64,000 bases of DNA from positions 2,092,471 to 2,156,470 of the forward strand of contig NZ_CP092099.1 of the NCBI RefSeq assembly GCF_022259695.1. The letters are read 5' to 3'. Positions 33,469-41,942 of the stretch are shown one piece after another. The first letter of the stretch is position 1. Every line of letters starts with the position of its first letter. Under the pieces are notes generated by a model. That model saw nothing but the letters and a program-made list of their open reading frames with translations, was not told where the DNA came from and did no database searches. A program made the translations under genes and the position numbers. Source of the DNA: Flaviramulus sp. BrNp1-15 (GTDB lineage: Bacteria; Bacteroidota; Bacteroidia; Flavobacteriales; Flavobacteriaceae).

Positions 33469-34046
33469 CCGTGTATAGTTTCGCTCTTACTTAAATTACG
33501 CATAATTTCAGCTTCATATTCTAAAAGTTGTTGCCATTTTTCGTCAACTTCTTTTCTATCACCATATTTACGAGCAAAACCTAAAAACATGGTATAATGG
33601 TTGGCTTCACTTACCATTAAGTTTTTATAAAATATAGCCAGTTCTTTATCTTCTAATTCTTCAGATAGTAACCTAAAACGCTCACAACTCCTAGCTTCAA
33701 TTAAGGCTGCATATAACAATCTATGAACTAATTGTGTTGTTCTGCTACCACCTTTTGGGAAGAATTTCACAAGTTGAATAACATAATCATCACGTCTATC
33801 TCGACCAAGAGTCCAACCACGTTTAATAATTATATCGTGTACCATTTTAAAATGGCTAATTTCTTCTTTTACTAAAGCTGTCATTTCCTGCACTAGCTCA
33901 GTATACTCAGGAAAACTAACTATTAATGAAATAGCTGTGCTTGTTGCTTTTTGCTCACAAAAGGCATGGTCTGTTAGTATTTCTTCAATATTTTTTTCAA
34001 CTATGTTAACCCAACGTGGGTCTGTTGGTAATTTAAGTCCAAGCAT
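33465..34046 (-). CDS. miaE: tRNA-(ms2io6A)-hydroxylase
   Basis: This 193-residue ferritin-like di-iron enzyme hydroxylates the isopentenyl group of ms2i6A37 in tRNA. The iron-ligand helices are visible: TDHAFCEQKATSTAIS, LVKEEISHFKMVHDII, LIEARSCERFRLLSEEL and MVSEANHYTMFLGFA, with spaced Glu and His. It is the last gene of the dnaX operon, 2 bp after the lipoprotein gene. MiaE is scattered in Bacteroidota and requires MiaA/MiaB products made elsewhere. Confidence 0.93.
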   Translation of the reverse strand: MLGLKLPTDPRWVNIVEKNIEEILTDHAFCEQKATSTAISLIVSFPEYTELVQEMTALVKEEISHFKMVHDIIIKRGWTLGRDRRDDYVIQLVKFFPKGGSRTTQLVHRLLYAALIEARSCERFRLLSEELEDKELAIFYKNLMVSEANHYTMFLGFARKYGDRKEVDEKWQQLLEYEAEIMRNLSKSETIHG

Positions 34047-34048
34047 GA

Positions 34049-34633
34049 TTATATTATTTTTTCAGAAGGATATTTCTCTTCTATGTATATGTTTCCAAGG
34101 TTATCTATTTTTAAAATAAAATCCCTGTAAATATCTGTATCTGGTATATTAAAAGATGTATTTAGATACAATGTGTTTTTTGTTGATGTATTATAATCTA
34201 TCCAAATAAATTGCATTATGGCTTTGTTCCAAAAGTCATTATTTTCAAATTCTTGAAAAAGATTTTTATCAATAGTACTTTTATTGATAGCTTTTCCATT
34301 TTTGAAAACCTCTAGTTTAGCTTTGAAATTCTTATAATGAATTTTTGTTATGGTATCGTTTTCTTTCTTTATTGTTTTTAAAATGATATCATTTTCAAGT
34401 GAACTGTAATTTAGCTTTACTTGAAAACCATTACTCAAAATAGTATCCGTTATAATTTGAACGGGTTGTTCGGGTATAAAAACTAGTTTTTCACTAAAAG
34501 AATCCAGAAGATTATTCTCGTTTAAAACTTCAGCATTTGTTTTGTGTATTCTATTTCTACCATCACAACTAATAAACGCTATGGCTAGTAAAAATAAAAC
34601 AATTAACTTATTGATATGTAGATTTTTAAACAT
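34049..34633 (-). CDS. Hypothetical lipoprotein (possibly DUF4738 family)
   Basis: This 194-residue protein has a lipoprotein signal peptide with lipobox AFISC (Cys about residue 23). The mature region is beta-rich and alternates hydrophobic and charged residues, with an acidic/aromatic NDFWNKAIMQFIWIDYN segment and the tail IDNLGNIYIEEKYP. The overall pattern recalls DUF4738 lipoproteins, but this is a weak assignment. Its start overlaps the end of dnaX by 8 bp and miaE follows after 2 bp, so it is in the dnaX operon. Confidence 0.7.
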   Translation of the reverse strand: MFKNLHINKLIVLFLLAIAFISCDGRNRIHKTNAEVLNENNLLDSFSEKLVFIPEQPVQIITDTILSNGFQVKLNYSSLENDIILKTIKKENDTITKIHYKNFKAKLEVFKNGKAINKSTIDKNLFQEFENNDFWNKAIMQFIWIDYNTSTKNTLYLNTSFNIPDTDIYRDFILKIDNLGNIYIEEKYPSEKII

Positions 34634-36359
34634 CTAAATCGAAAGTTTTTTTTAAAACATCAATATTGGGATTTTTCTCTTTTAATTTTTCAAATTTTTC
34701 TAAAGGTGTATAAGCATATTGTTTCTCCATAACCTCATTAACGGTTATAGATAAACCTATATCAAAATTATTTAAAGCTTTTCTAATATATCCCAGAAGG
34801 TTGTATTGTTGTCGTTCAACTTCAACTTTATTTGTTTCATTCGGAAACTCTAAATTAATAGTTGTGCCTGTAACTTTAGGCGTATCAATTGCTAAAATAG
34901 AAGCTAGATTATGCTTACCTTTTTGCCTCAATTCTTCAATATAATTATTCCAAACTGTTATAAGTTCTTTTTCTGTAAACGCATCTTTAGGTAAATCTTC
35001 TTCGTTTATAACAACATCCATCTGTTTGATAAGATGCTCTTTTTTTGCTTTAATACTACTTAGAGATAAACCTGAAGTTCTTTTACTTTCTTGTTTTAAA
35101 ACAATTTTTGGAGGTTCTTTAACCTGAAACGCTTCTATTGATGCTGTATTTGAAGTTGTTATTGGTTCCTCTTTTTCTTTTGAAACGTCTTCAACTTCTT
35201 TTTTCGCTTGTGGCTTTGGAACATTTACAGGAATAGGCGTAATGCCCTTGTTTTTAAAGTAAGATGCTGGAATTATGTAGTGTTTGCTATTTTTTTTTTC
35301 TCCATCAAAAGTGATAGAGGCAAGTTGCATAAGGCATAATTCTACAAGTAAGCGTTGGTTTTTACTTGTTTTATATTTTAGGTCGCAATCGTTAGCGAGA
35401 TTGATACCTTGCATTAAAAACTCCTGTGAGGTCTTTTTAGCTTGTTTTAAGTATTTTTCTTTGGTTTGATCACCAACTTCTAGCAGTTCTATGGTTTCGG
35501 GAGTTTTACTTACCAATAAATCTCTAAAATGTGATGCTAAACCTGCGATGTAATGATGACCGTCAAATCCTTTTGAGAGTGTATTATTAAACTGAATTAA
35601 TAATTCTGGAATCTTATTTTCTAAAATTAAATCTGTACTCTTAAAATAGGTTTCGTAATCAAGAACATTTAAATTTTCGGTTACTGCTTGTCTGGTTAAG
35701 TTTTTACCAGAAAAACTAACTACACGGTCAAAAATAGACAATGCATCACGCATAGCACCATCTGCTTTTTGCGCAATAATATGTAACGCATCATCTTCTG
35801 CTTTTACACCTTGTTCTTCAGCAATATATTTTAAATATTCTTTTGCATCTTTAACGGTAATGCGTTTAAAATCAAAAATTTGACAACGCGATAAGATGGT
35901 TGGAATAATTTTATGCTTCTCTGTGGTTGCTAAAATGAAAATACAATGCTTTGGCGGCTCTTCTAAAGTCTTCAAAAACGCATTAAAAGCGGCTTGAGAT
36001 AGCATGTGTACCTCATCAATAATATACACTTTGTATTTTCCAACCTGTGGTGGTATTCTAACTTGGTCTGTTAAACTTCTAATATCGTCAACAGAATTGT
36101 TAGAAGCCGCATCCAGTTCAAAAATATTAAAAGCAAAATCTTCATCACCAGTTTCTGAGCCATCACTGTTAATCATTTTAGCTAAAATACGGGCACATGT
36201 TGTTTTACCAACACCACGAGGACCTGTAAATAATAAAGCTTGTGCTAAATGGTTGTTTTCAATGGCATTTAATAACGTATTTGTAATAGCCTGTTGACCC
36301 ACAACGTCTTTAAACGTTTGTGGTCTGTATTTTCTAGCCGATACTACAAAGTGTTCCAT
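34626..36359 (-). CDS. dnaX: DNA polymerase III subunit gamma/tau
   Basis: This 577-residue clamp-loader ATPase has Walker A GPRGVGKTTCAR, Walker B YIIDEVHMLSQAAFNAFLK, and sensor 1/SRC motifs ILATTEKHKIIPTILSRCQ. A Pro/Lys/Glu-rich linker and tau-like C-terminal domain (about 440-577) follow. The four-Cys zinc module normally placed between Walker A and ELDAASN is replaced by an acidic loop (INSDGSETGDEDFAF), as seen in other flavobacterial DnaX. The ATG at 36359 is chosen over 36380 because the -7 box (36378-36385) covers the earlier codon. Confidence 0.95.
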   Translation of the reverse strand: MEHFVVSARKYRPQTFKDVVGQQAITNTLLNAIENNHLAQALLFTGPRGVGKTTCARILAKMINSDGSETGDEDFAFNIFELDAASNNSVDDIRSLTDQVRIPPQVGKYKVYIIDEVHMLSQAAFNAFLKTLEEPPKHCIFILATTEKHKIIPTILSRCQIFDFKRITVKDAKEYLKYIAEEQGVKAEDDALHIIAQKADGAMRDALSIFDRVVSFSGKNLTRQAVTENLNVLDYETYFKSTDLILENKIPELLIQFNNTLSKGFDGHHYIAGLASHFRDLLVSKTPETIELLEVGDQTKEKYLKQAKKTSQEFLMQGINLANDCDLKYKTSKNQRLLVELCLMQLASITFDGEKKNSKHYIIPASYFKNKGITPIPVNVPKPQAKKEVEDVSKEKEEPITTSNTASIEAFQVKEPPKIVLKQESKRTSGLSLSSIKAKKEHLIKQMDVVINEEDLPKDAFTEKELITVWNNYIEELRQKGKHNLASILAIDTPKVTGTTINLEFPNETNKVEVERQQYNLLGYIRKALNNFDIGLSITVNEVMEKQYAYTPLEKFEKLKEKNPNIDVLKKTFDLDV

Positions 36360-36377
36360 TGAAAAATCTTGAGTTAA

Positions 36378-36385
36378 CAAAGTTA
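36378..36385 (-). promoter_or_regulatory. -7 element of the dnaX operon
   Basis: The complement reads TAACTTTG, a match to TAnnTTTG, placing transcription start near 36371 and a 12-nt leader before dnaX. No good -33 was found. Confidence 0.5.
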
Positions 36386-36537
36386 AAAATTCAATTTAGA
36401 ATTTAGAATTTTGTATTCAGAATTTAAAACGAGTTATTAACAAAATAAACTTTAGTTAAGATTAGGTTTTTTTGACTTTGTAAAAATTTTCAGCTAACTT
36501 CGTTTAACAATCGATAAAGCTCATTGAAACGGAACTT

Positions 36538-36545
36538 TATCTTTG
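36538..36545 (+). promoter_or_regulatory. -7 element before the fibronectin-type lipoprotein gene
   Basis: TATCTTTG fits TAnnTTTG, 39 bp before the ATG at 36585. Start site near 36552 would exclude the in-frame TTG at 36543. Confidence 0.45.
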
Positions 36546-36584
36546 CATTGGCATTCATTAAGAACAAACTCAAAAATTAAATTT

Positions 36585-38021
36585 ATGAAAAACACATTAT
36601 TGTTTAAGTTATTAATTGTTTTAGTCATTTTGGTATCATGCGATAGTGAAAATAATGATTCTACAAACTCTTCAAGTTTAACTGTGGATACAACCGAATT
36701 AAACTATAACTCAGCAACTGTCTCATGGAATTCAATAACTGGTAACAGTGAAGTCTTTTATAATGTTTATTTGAACGAATCTTTAGTCGCAGAACTCATT
36801 TCAGATTTAAGCTATTCTTTCATTAATCTATCTGAGAACACAAATTACACTGGAAAAATTGAAGCTATAGAAGATTCTGTTATTATAGAATCTTCTAATT
36901 TTATATTCACTACTCTAGAAAATAATAGTAATGAAGTTCTTCCTTCAAATTTTGTTACATCTGTAAAGCATTTAGGACATGTTTCTACAACTATCAAATG
37001 GACTAGTTCCTCAACGTCTAATAACTCACCTATTACATATAGTGTTTTTGTTGGAAACCAAATGATCTCATCTAATTTAACTGATTTAGAATTATATATA
37101 CCGAATTTAGAAGCAAATACAACTTACAGTGGTTATGTAAGAGCTTATAATGGCGATTTATTTACTGACTCCAATTTCAGTTTCACAACTGTAGTATCTA
37201 ATATATATGATGGCCGAGTAATTTTAAGAACTCAACAAGAGGTTGATGATTTTGTATCCAACCATTATACTGAAATAACCGATTGGCTAATTATTGGAAC
37301 AGAAGACATTATGTCTGATATTACTGATTTAGGTGGTTTACAAACTTTAGTTACAGTAACTGGCTCTCTATTTGTTTCTCATAATTTCGACTTAGAAACG
37401 ACACATGGATTGCAAAATATATCTAATGATCTTAATGCGATTGCCATTGTTGATAATACGTTATTGTATGATTTGAGTGGTTTTTCAAGTATAAATAAAC
37501 TCTTAAGTTATATCAATATTGTTGATAATCCTGAAATAACAACTCTAGATGCTTTTTCAAATATGACAAATGGTATCAACAATGTTAATGTTGAAATTAC
37601 AAACAACGACAAATTAGTAGACATAGATGGATTAAGTCAATTAGACCTTTTTTCAGTTTATATTAGAGAAAATGAAATACTAAGTAATATAGATTTAATT
37701 AATAGTTCGGATAGTAATACGTTAGGCCAATTATACATACTCAATAATCCGAGCTTAAATGATTTCTCACCATTAAGCAATATTACTTTAATTAAAGGTA
37801 GCTTGACTATTGGTTATAGTAATTTAACTAATTTAGATGATCTTAACAATTTAAATAGAACTTTTGGAGATGTAAACATCTGGCATAACAGTACACTTAC
37901 AGATCTTTGTGGTTTGCAAAATATTGTTCAAAACGATAATATAGATGGAGAATATAATGTACACAATAATGCCTATAACCCAACATTACAAAATATAAAT
38001 GATGGTAATTGCTCTAATTAA
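36585..38021 (+). CDS. Lipoprotein with two fibronectin III-like domains and a leucine-rich/receptor-L-like domain
   Basis: This 478-residue protein has a lipoprotein signal (LLIVLVILVSCDSEN, Cys about residue 19). Two fibronectin type III-like domains are recognisable by the phrases YNSATVSWNSI...LSENTNYTGKIEAI and VSTTIKWTSSS...LEANTTYSGYVRAY. A region with leucine-rich or receptor-L-like turns follows (about 220-478; LGGLQTLVTVTGSLFVSHN, ITTLDAFSNM, LTNLDDLNNLNR). It is likely exposed on the cell surface for protein or glycan binding. No enzyme motif. The ATG at 36585 is used, not the upstream TTG, because it opens the signal peptide and lies after the -7 box. Confidence 0.8.
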   Translation: MKNTLLFKLLIVLVILVSCDSENNDSTNSSSLTVDTTELNYNSATVSWNSITGNSEVFYNVYLNESLVAELISDLSYSFINLSENTNYTGKIEAIEDSVIIESSNFIFTTLENNSNEVLPSNFVTSVKHLGHVSTTIKWTSSSTSNNSPITYSVFVGNQMISSNLTDLELYIPNLEANTTYSGYVRAYNGDLFTDSNFSFTTVVSNIYDGRVILRTQQEVDDFVSNHYTEITDWLIIGTEDIMSDITDLGGLQTLVTVTGSLFVSHNFDLETTHGLQNISNDLNAIAIVDNTLLYDLSGFSSINKLLSYINIVDNPEITTLDAFSNMTNGINNVNVEITNNDKLVDIDGLSQLDLFSVYIRENEILSNIDLINSSDSNTLGQLYILNNPSLNDFSPLSNITLIKGSLTIGYSNLTNLDDLNNLNRTFGDVNIWHNSTLTDLCGLQNIVQNDNIDGEYNVHNNAYNPTLQNINDGNCSN

Positions 38022-38034
38022 AAGAAGTTGAAAT

Positions 38035-38172
38035 AACGAATGCCAACAATGGCTATAAGTAATAGCTTGTTCTTATCTACTTCTGAAAATCCTCACGGAT
38101 TTTCAGTTTGGTGTGTACTTACAAAGTTTCGTGCTAAACCACGCAACTAACCATATAAAACCGTTAAACGAA
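38035..38172. repeat. Candidate dispersed intergenic element between the lipoprotein gene and rnpB
   Basis: Non-coding sequence starts near AACGAATGCCAACAATGGC and ends near ACCGTTAAACG. It contains a perfect hairpin (CTGAAAATCC at 38083-38092, GGATTTTCAG at 38097-38106). It resembles intergenic elements I recall from flavobacterial genomes (a ...TTTGGTGTGTACTTACAA... core). Boundaries and family are uncertain without a search. Confidence 0.4.
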
Positions 38173-38210
38173 CCTCAAAAAAACAAATCAACTTTCTATT
38201 TAAAAAATTT

Positions 38211-38242
38211 TTAGATTATAGTTTTAGTTTATTGTAATTTTG
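38211..38242 (+). promoter_or_regulatory. rnpB promoter
   Basis: TAATTTTG (38235-38242) fits TAnnTTTG and TTAG (38211-38214) is a one-mismatch -33 with a 20-bp spacer. The predicted start near 38249 agrees with the P1 strand of the RNA. Confidence 0.5.
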
Positions 38243-38248
38243 CACCCA

Positions 38249-38653
38249 AGTAAATCGCCTTATCGCTCTAAATGTTGAACTCGTTTCAATATCTTATTCT
38301 TTTTGACTTTTAAGTTAATTTTAGAAAGGTACTGAAACAAGTTCAGCACTAAGGGAGGAAAGTCCGAACACCAAAGTGCAACATAGTGGTTAATAACCAC
38401 CAGCCGTGAGGCTAGGAAAAGTGCAACAGAAAGTATGTACAGGTAAGGCTGTAGTGAAATCAGGTAAACTCTATGTGGTGCAATGTCATGTAAACCAACG
38501 TTTGAAGGCTGCACGCTTGATGTTGGAGGGTAGGCAGCTAAAGTGTATTGGTAACAATGCACTCAGATAAATGATAAGGTATTCCAGTTCTTTTTCAGGA
38601 TTTCCTGAAATAAGTATAGGATGAACAGAATTCGGCTTATAGATATACTTTAC
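38249..38653 (+). ncRNA. rnpB: RNase P RNA (class A)
   Basis: The catalytic RNA of RNase P processes tRNA 5' ends. The universal P4-flanking segments are present: GAGGAAAGTCCGAACACC at 38355-38372 and its partner ACAGAATTCGGCTTATAG at 38625-38642. Between them lie GGAGGGTAGGCAGCTAAAG and the conserved CAGATAAATGATAAGG. P3 is visible as TGAACTCGTTTCA / TGAAACAAGTTCA. P1 would pair AAGTAAAT (38249-38256) with ATATACTT near 38645-38652. Ends are set by the promoter and by P1 and are accurate to a few bases. An antisense open frame across it is not a gene. Confidence 0.93.
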
Positions 38654-38657
38654 CATA

Positions 38658-38693
38658 AAAAAACCCTTCTTTAAATTTTAAAGGAGGGTTTTT
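38658..38693. terminator. Terminator after rnpB
   Basis: AAACCCTTCTTTAAA (38661-38675) pairs with TTTAAAGGAGGGTTT (38677-38691), with T and A runs on both sides. It serves rnpB and the convergent gene at 38722. Confidence 0.8.
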
Positions 38694-38721
38694 GGTTAAA
38701 AAAGGTTGGTTAATACTAATT

Positions 38722-39468
38722 TTATTTTGGTGAATATGCTAAATCTGGTCGCATTTCTCCAGAGTATTCCTCAAATCTAGTAGCGTAATCCATAACCTTT
38801 TTAAAAGTATCCCAACGATCTGGCCCTAAAACCTCTTGATTGGCTTTTGCTTTTGTAGCGCCGTCTATTTCATCTTTTGCTGAAACGGAAACTAAATAGT
38901 AATCTTCAGCAGTTCCAAATCCGTTTCTATACACGCGATAGTATTCTTTAGAGCCTTTGGTTTTATAAAGTTCTAGTATAGCTTTCATACCTTCTCTTAC
39001 TTTAGTAGCATTACTAGGTGTAAAGTATATGTAAAACCATTTACGATAATTTTGTCCTTCTAAAGCTGCAGAATCTTCTTCTGGCATATAGCTTAAATCG
39101 TTTACTAAAGTTATAGTATATGTGGAATGAGAGTTATAGCATTTATCAAATTCTTCAAACATTTGTCCAAATTTTTCTCCCATGGCTTCTGCCATATCTG
39201 CAAACGGACGCTCATCTAATTCTGCATAGTTTTCTATTGGTGTAATGTAGAAATACTTCATATCATTAGTAGTAGCTGTAAACCAAGATGCTTGCACATT
39301 GTGCTCTTTAGAAGCATCGTTAAATTTTTTTGCAATAGCTTCATATTCCATGATTTTTGAGGGTAGAACATTGTCTTGATGGATTTGATACATTTGTTGT
39401 GCATGCGAATAATTAATAAATAAGCATAAAACACATGCCAATAAAAGTGTTGATTTAATGGTTTTCAT
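38722..39468 (-). CDS. Hypothetical secreted protein with two ferredoxin-like (ABM/NIPSNAP-type) halves
   Basis: This 248-residue protein has a clean signal peptide (KTIKSTLLLACVLCLFINYSHAQ). The mature part begins MYQIHQDNVLPSKIMEYEAIAKKF and repeats a similar theme after about residue 140 (KWFYIYFTPSNATKVREGMKAIL). Each half ends in a strand like KYFYITPI or DYYLVSVS. This twofold alpha/beta barrel-like pattern resembles NIPSNAP or antibiotic-biosynthesis-monooxygenase folds, with no recognisable active site. It stands alone; the 263-bp upstream region has no clear promoter match but holds a GAGTC...GACTC...GAGTC short repeat near 39671-39697. Confidence 0.7.
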   Translation of the reverse strand: MKTIKSTLLLACVLCLFINYSHAQQMYQIHQDNVLPSKIMEYEAIAKKFNDASKEHNVQASWFTATTNDMKYFYITPIENYAELDERPFADMAEAMGEKFGQMFEEFDKCYNSHSTYTITLVNDLSYMPEEDSAALEGQNYRKWFYIYFTPSNATKVREGMKAILELYKTKGSKEYYRVYRNGFGTAEDYYLVSVSAKDEIDGATKAKANQEVLGPDRWDTFKKVMDYATRFEEYSGEMRPDLAYSPK

Positions 39469-39732
39469 AATTAATATAATTTTGGTTAGTAATAATTTTG
39501 TTTTAGAGCTAAATACGATTTGATTTTAACTCAGATAATAGCATTGTTTTAATCAGAGAGAGAAAAAAGTAGTCATAAGCATTTTGGTTTTTAGTTAGTA
39601 TTAGTTAAAACCATAACCAAAATTCAAGAAAAAGGATAGCTTTTTATTGTTAAGAGAAAAGTATGTATAGAGTCTTGGGACTCTTAAGGAGGAGTCTAAT
39701 GTATTGAAAAAAAAGGAATTATAAAAATAAAA

Positions 39733-40272
39733 TTAGGTGGCTTCAAAAAAACTGAACATGTTCCCACCATAACTTTTTGAATAACTAAAATTTTCTAGAT
39801 TAGATAAATCTGTGTGTTTTGAGTGTTCTACTATTAGAATACCATCTTCTAATAAAATATTGTTTTTAAAAACTAATTCTGGAATTTTTGCAAATTGATC
39901 ATCAGAAAAATTATAAGGTGGATCTGCAAAAATGATATTAGCTTGTAGGGCGGATTTTTCTAAAAACTTAAACACATCACTCTTTATAGTTTGAATAGGC
40001 ATATCAAATGCCTCAGCTGTTTGGTTTATAAATTTAATACAACCAAAGTCCTGGTCAACAGATGTAATTTGCTCTGTACCTCTTGAGGCAAATTCATAAC
40101 TTATGTTTCCTGTACCGGCAAATAAATCTAATACAGAAACTTCATCAAAATAGTAAAGGTTGTTAATAATATTAAACAACGATTCTTTTGCCATATCTGT
40201 GGTAGGGCGCACAGGTAAGTTTTTTGGCGCTATAATTTTTCTGCTTTTATATATTCCTGATATTATGCGCAT
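39733..40272 (-). CDS. rsmD: 16S rRNA (guanine(966)-N2)-methyltransferase RsmD
   Basis: This 179-residue SAM-dependent enzyme methylates G966 of 16S rRNA. Motif I is VLDLFAGTGNISYEFASRG, motif IV is FADPPYNF, and the N-terminal MRIISGIYKSRKI...PTTDMAKESLFNI is the RsmD signature. Its first base overlaps the stop of the DUF3822 gene, so it is the third gene of a minus-strand operon. The length matches the family. Confidence 0.95.
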   Translation of the reverse strand: MRIISGIYKSRKIIAPKNLPVRPTTDMAKESLFNIINNLYYFDEVSVLDLFAGTGNISYEFASRGTEQITSVDQDFGCIKFINQTAEAFDMPIQTIKSDVFKFLEKSALQANIIFADPPYNFSDDQFAKIPELVFKNNILLEDGILIVEHSKHTDLSNLENFSYSKSYGGNMFSFFEAT

Positions 40273-41093
40273 TAAAAACTTTTTATTAAAGTGTAATTTG
40301 AATGTTTACTCTTAGATTCAGGTAAGTATTCGTATGAGTCTTGTCTAGCTCCAAAACTTATATTTCTAATATATTTGTATGCTATTTTGTAAAGCGAATT
40401 ATCTTTTTCAATATCTCCTATAAAAAGTAAATCGAGTGTTTCAGGATTTAAATTTAGCTGTTCTAAAGCAAAAAGAATATAGTAAATAAAATCTTCTTTT
40501 GTATTGTATTGAAATGTGTTGTACAGCAATAGTTTTGCATGCTCTATAGCAATAATTTCAAAATGACTGTTATTTACATTTACATATACTTTTGCTGTAT
40601 CTGCATTTTTTTCAGTTTGCAAGATAGTTTCAATTAAAATAGTTGAAACATGCTTGAAAGTAAAAGCTCCAAATTTGTCGTAAATAAAATTATTGATGTT
40701 TATGTATGGTACATACACATTTACGCTATCGTTTATAGGAATAGAGTCATACGTAATGAAATCTGACTTAAGTATTTTAGAGTTGAATTTTAAATAATCA
40801 GCTAAATTATCTTCATTGAATAAGGGGCTAGGAACTAATGCAGATAAATCGTTATCATGAATTATACATACTTTTTCAAAGTTATTATTTAATTCATCCT
40901 CAGTACTAAATTGCTCTTTTAAAACATCTAAAACTTCTAACGGGTTAAGTCTTTTATCAAAATCTATTTCCTTTAAAAAAGTTATGGTGTTAGAATTTCG
41001 GTTTAGTGTACAAAAAGAAAGTCCACTCAAACTTATTTGAATGGACAATTCTAGATTAGTTAGTTTGTTAGAATTTTTATTCGTTATCGCCAT
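40272..41093 (-). CDS. DUF3822 family protein
   Basis: This 273-residue protein is of unknown function, with the actin/type IV pilus PilM-like look of DUF3822: N-terminal LELSIQISLSGLSFCTLNR, later VCIIHDNDLSALVPSPLFNE and LLFIGDIEKDNSLY. The ATG at 41093 is preferred; an upstream ATG at 41129 would lie deep inside the preceding gene. Even so it overlaps that gene by 17 bp, indicating coupled translation. The DUF3822-rsmD pairing is common in Bacteroidota; no biochemical role is known to me. Confidence 0.85.
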   Translation of the reverse strand: MAITNKNSNKLTNLELSIQISLSGLSFCTLNRNSNTITFLKEIDFDKRLNPLEVLDVLKEQFSTEDELNNNFEKVCIIHDNDLSALVPSPLFNEDNLADYLKFNSKILKSDFITYDSIPINDSVNVYVPYININNFIYDKFGAFTFKHVSTILIETILQTEKNADTAKVYVNVNNSHFEIIAIEHAKLLLYNTFQYNTKEDFIYYILFALEQLNLNPETLDLLFIGDIEKDNSLYKIAYKYIRNISFGARQDSYEYLPESKSKHSNYTLIKSF

Positions 41094-41814
41094 ATGTTTT
41101 TGGCCAGTTTCCGTTGGTTTTAACTTCATCCATAGAACCTACCTTTAACGCATCACCGTTAACACCGTCAACCGATACAACTTGATTTTCTTGTATAAGA
41201 AGGTCTTTATTTTGGTCTGAAAGAATAACATCTTTTTTAACAGAAGCTTCAAATACAGGTATTTTAATATTGTTTTGTTCTAAAAACCCTGCTTTTAACT
41301 GAAACTTAGCACCTTCTTCTCCTACAGGTACATTCATCATAGTTTTATAACGTGTAGAGGTTTTAAATAAAGAATCTTTTACAGAAACATAACCTAATGT
41401 ATCTATAATAACGATTTCTTTTGTTGTATCTACACCGTATCTTTTAGTTAATTCTTCATCAATAATTGTAGAATCACGACGTTGAGTAATGGTATATTGT
41501 GCTGTATCAATAAATTTTACTAGGTTATCAAAGTTATCTGCGAATTTACCTGTAACTTGTCTATGAGCAAGTTGAGAGTCTCTAATATCAACTAAACTCT
41601 TAATAACTTGAGCATAACGCTTATTCTTTGTTTTGTTAAATTGTATTGGTTCGTAAATAGAATTGTAGGTTTGGTAACCTAAAAAGGCAATTAAAAGCCA
41701 AAGTACTATGTTTAAAACAGGTTTAAACTTAGATGGAATAAATTTGTCAATTAACTTAACCAAGCCAATTGTAACTAGTATCACTGCTACTGCAATAAGA
41801 ATAAATGTTAACAT
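41077..41814 (-). CDS. Conserved membrane-anchored protein of unknown function
   Basis: This 245-residue protein has two N-terminal membrane helices (TFILIAVAVILVTIGLVKLI and VLNIVLWLLIAFLGYQTY). A long periplasmic or cytosolic domain follows, with a helical stretch (KRYAQVIKSLVDIRDSQLAH) and beta-rich C-terminal half ending KTNGNWPKTYGDNE. QVTGKFADNFDNLVKFI recalls pilin-like helices, but no signature is decisive. It leads the DUF3822-rsmD operon and is conserved in that position in relatives as far as I recall. Confidence 0.7.
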   Translation of the reverse strand: MLTFILIAVAVILVTIGLVKLIDKFIPSKFKPVLNIVLWLLIAFLGYQTYNSIYEPIQFNKTKNKRYAQVIKSLVDIRDSQLAHRQVTGKFADNFDNLVKFIDTAQYTITQRRDSTIIDEELTKRYGVDTTKEIVIIDTLGYVSVKDSLFKTSTRYKTMMNVPVGEEGAKFQLKAGFLEQNNIKIPVFEASVKKDVILSDQNKDLLIQENQVVSVDGVNGDALKVGSMDEVKTNGNWPKTYGDNE

Positions 41815-41907
41815 AGTATGTTATTTAATTTAATGTTAATTAATGGTATTTAGCAAATCTACAATTTTTTTTTAATCGTAAAAACCAAAGAGAGTAAAAA
41901 TCATTTC

Positions 41908-41915
41908 TATATTTG
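41908..41915 (+). promoter_or_regulatory. -7 element of the RecD-like helicase gene
   Basis: TATATTTG fits TAnnTTTG, 28 bp before the ATG at 41943; no good -33. Confidence 0.4.
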
Positions 41916-41942
41916 AATAATTTATAAACAGGATTTCTTTAA

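Noticed and set aside
38260-38562. 100-codon open frame on the minus strand
   Set aside because: It is antisense to RNase P RNA, whose conserved segments explain the sequence.
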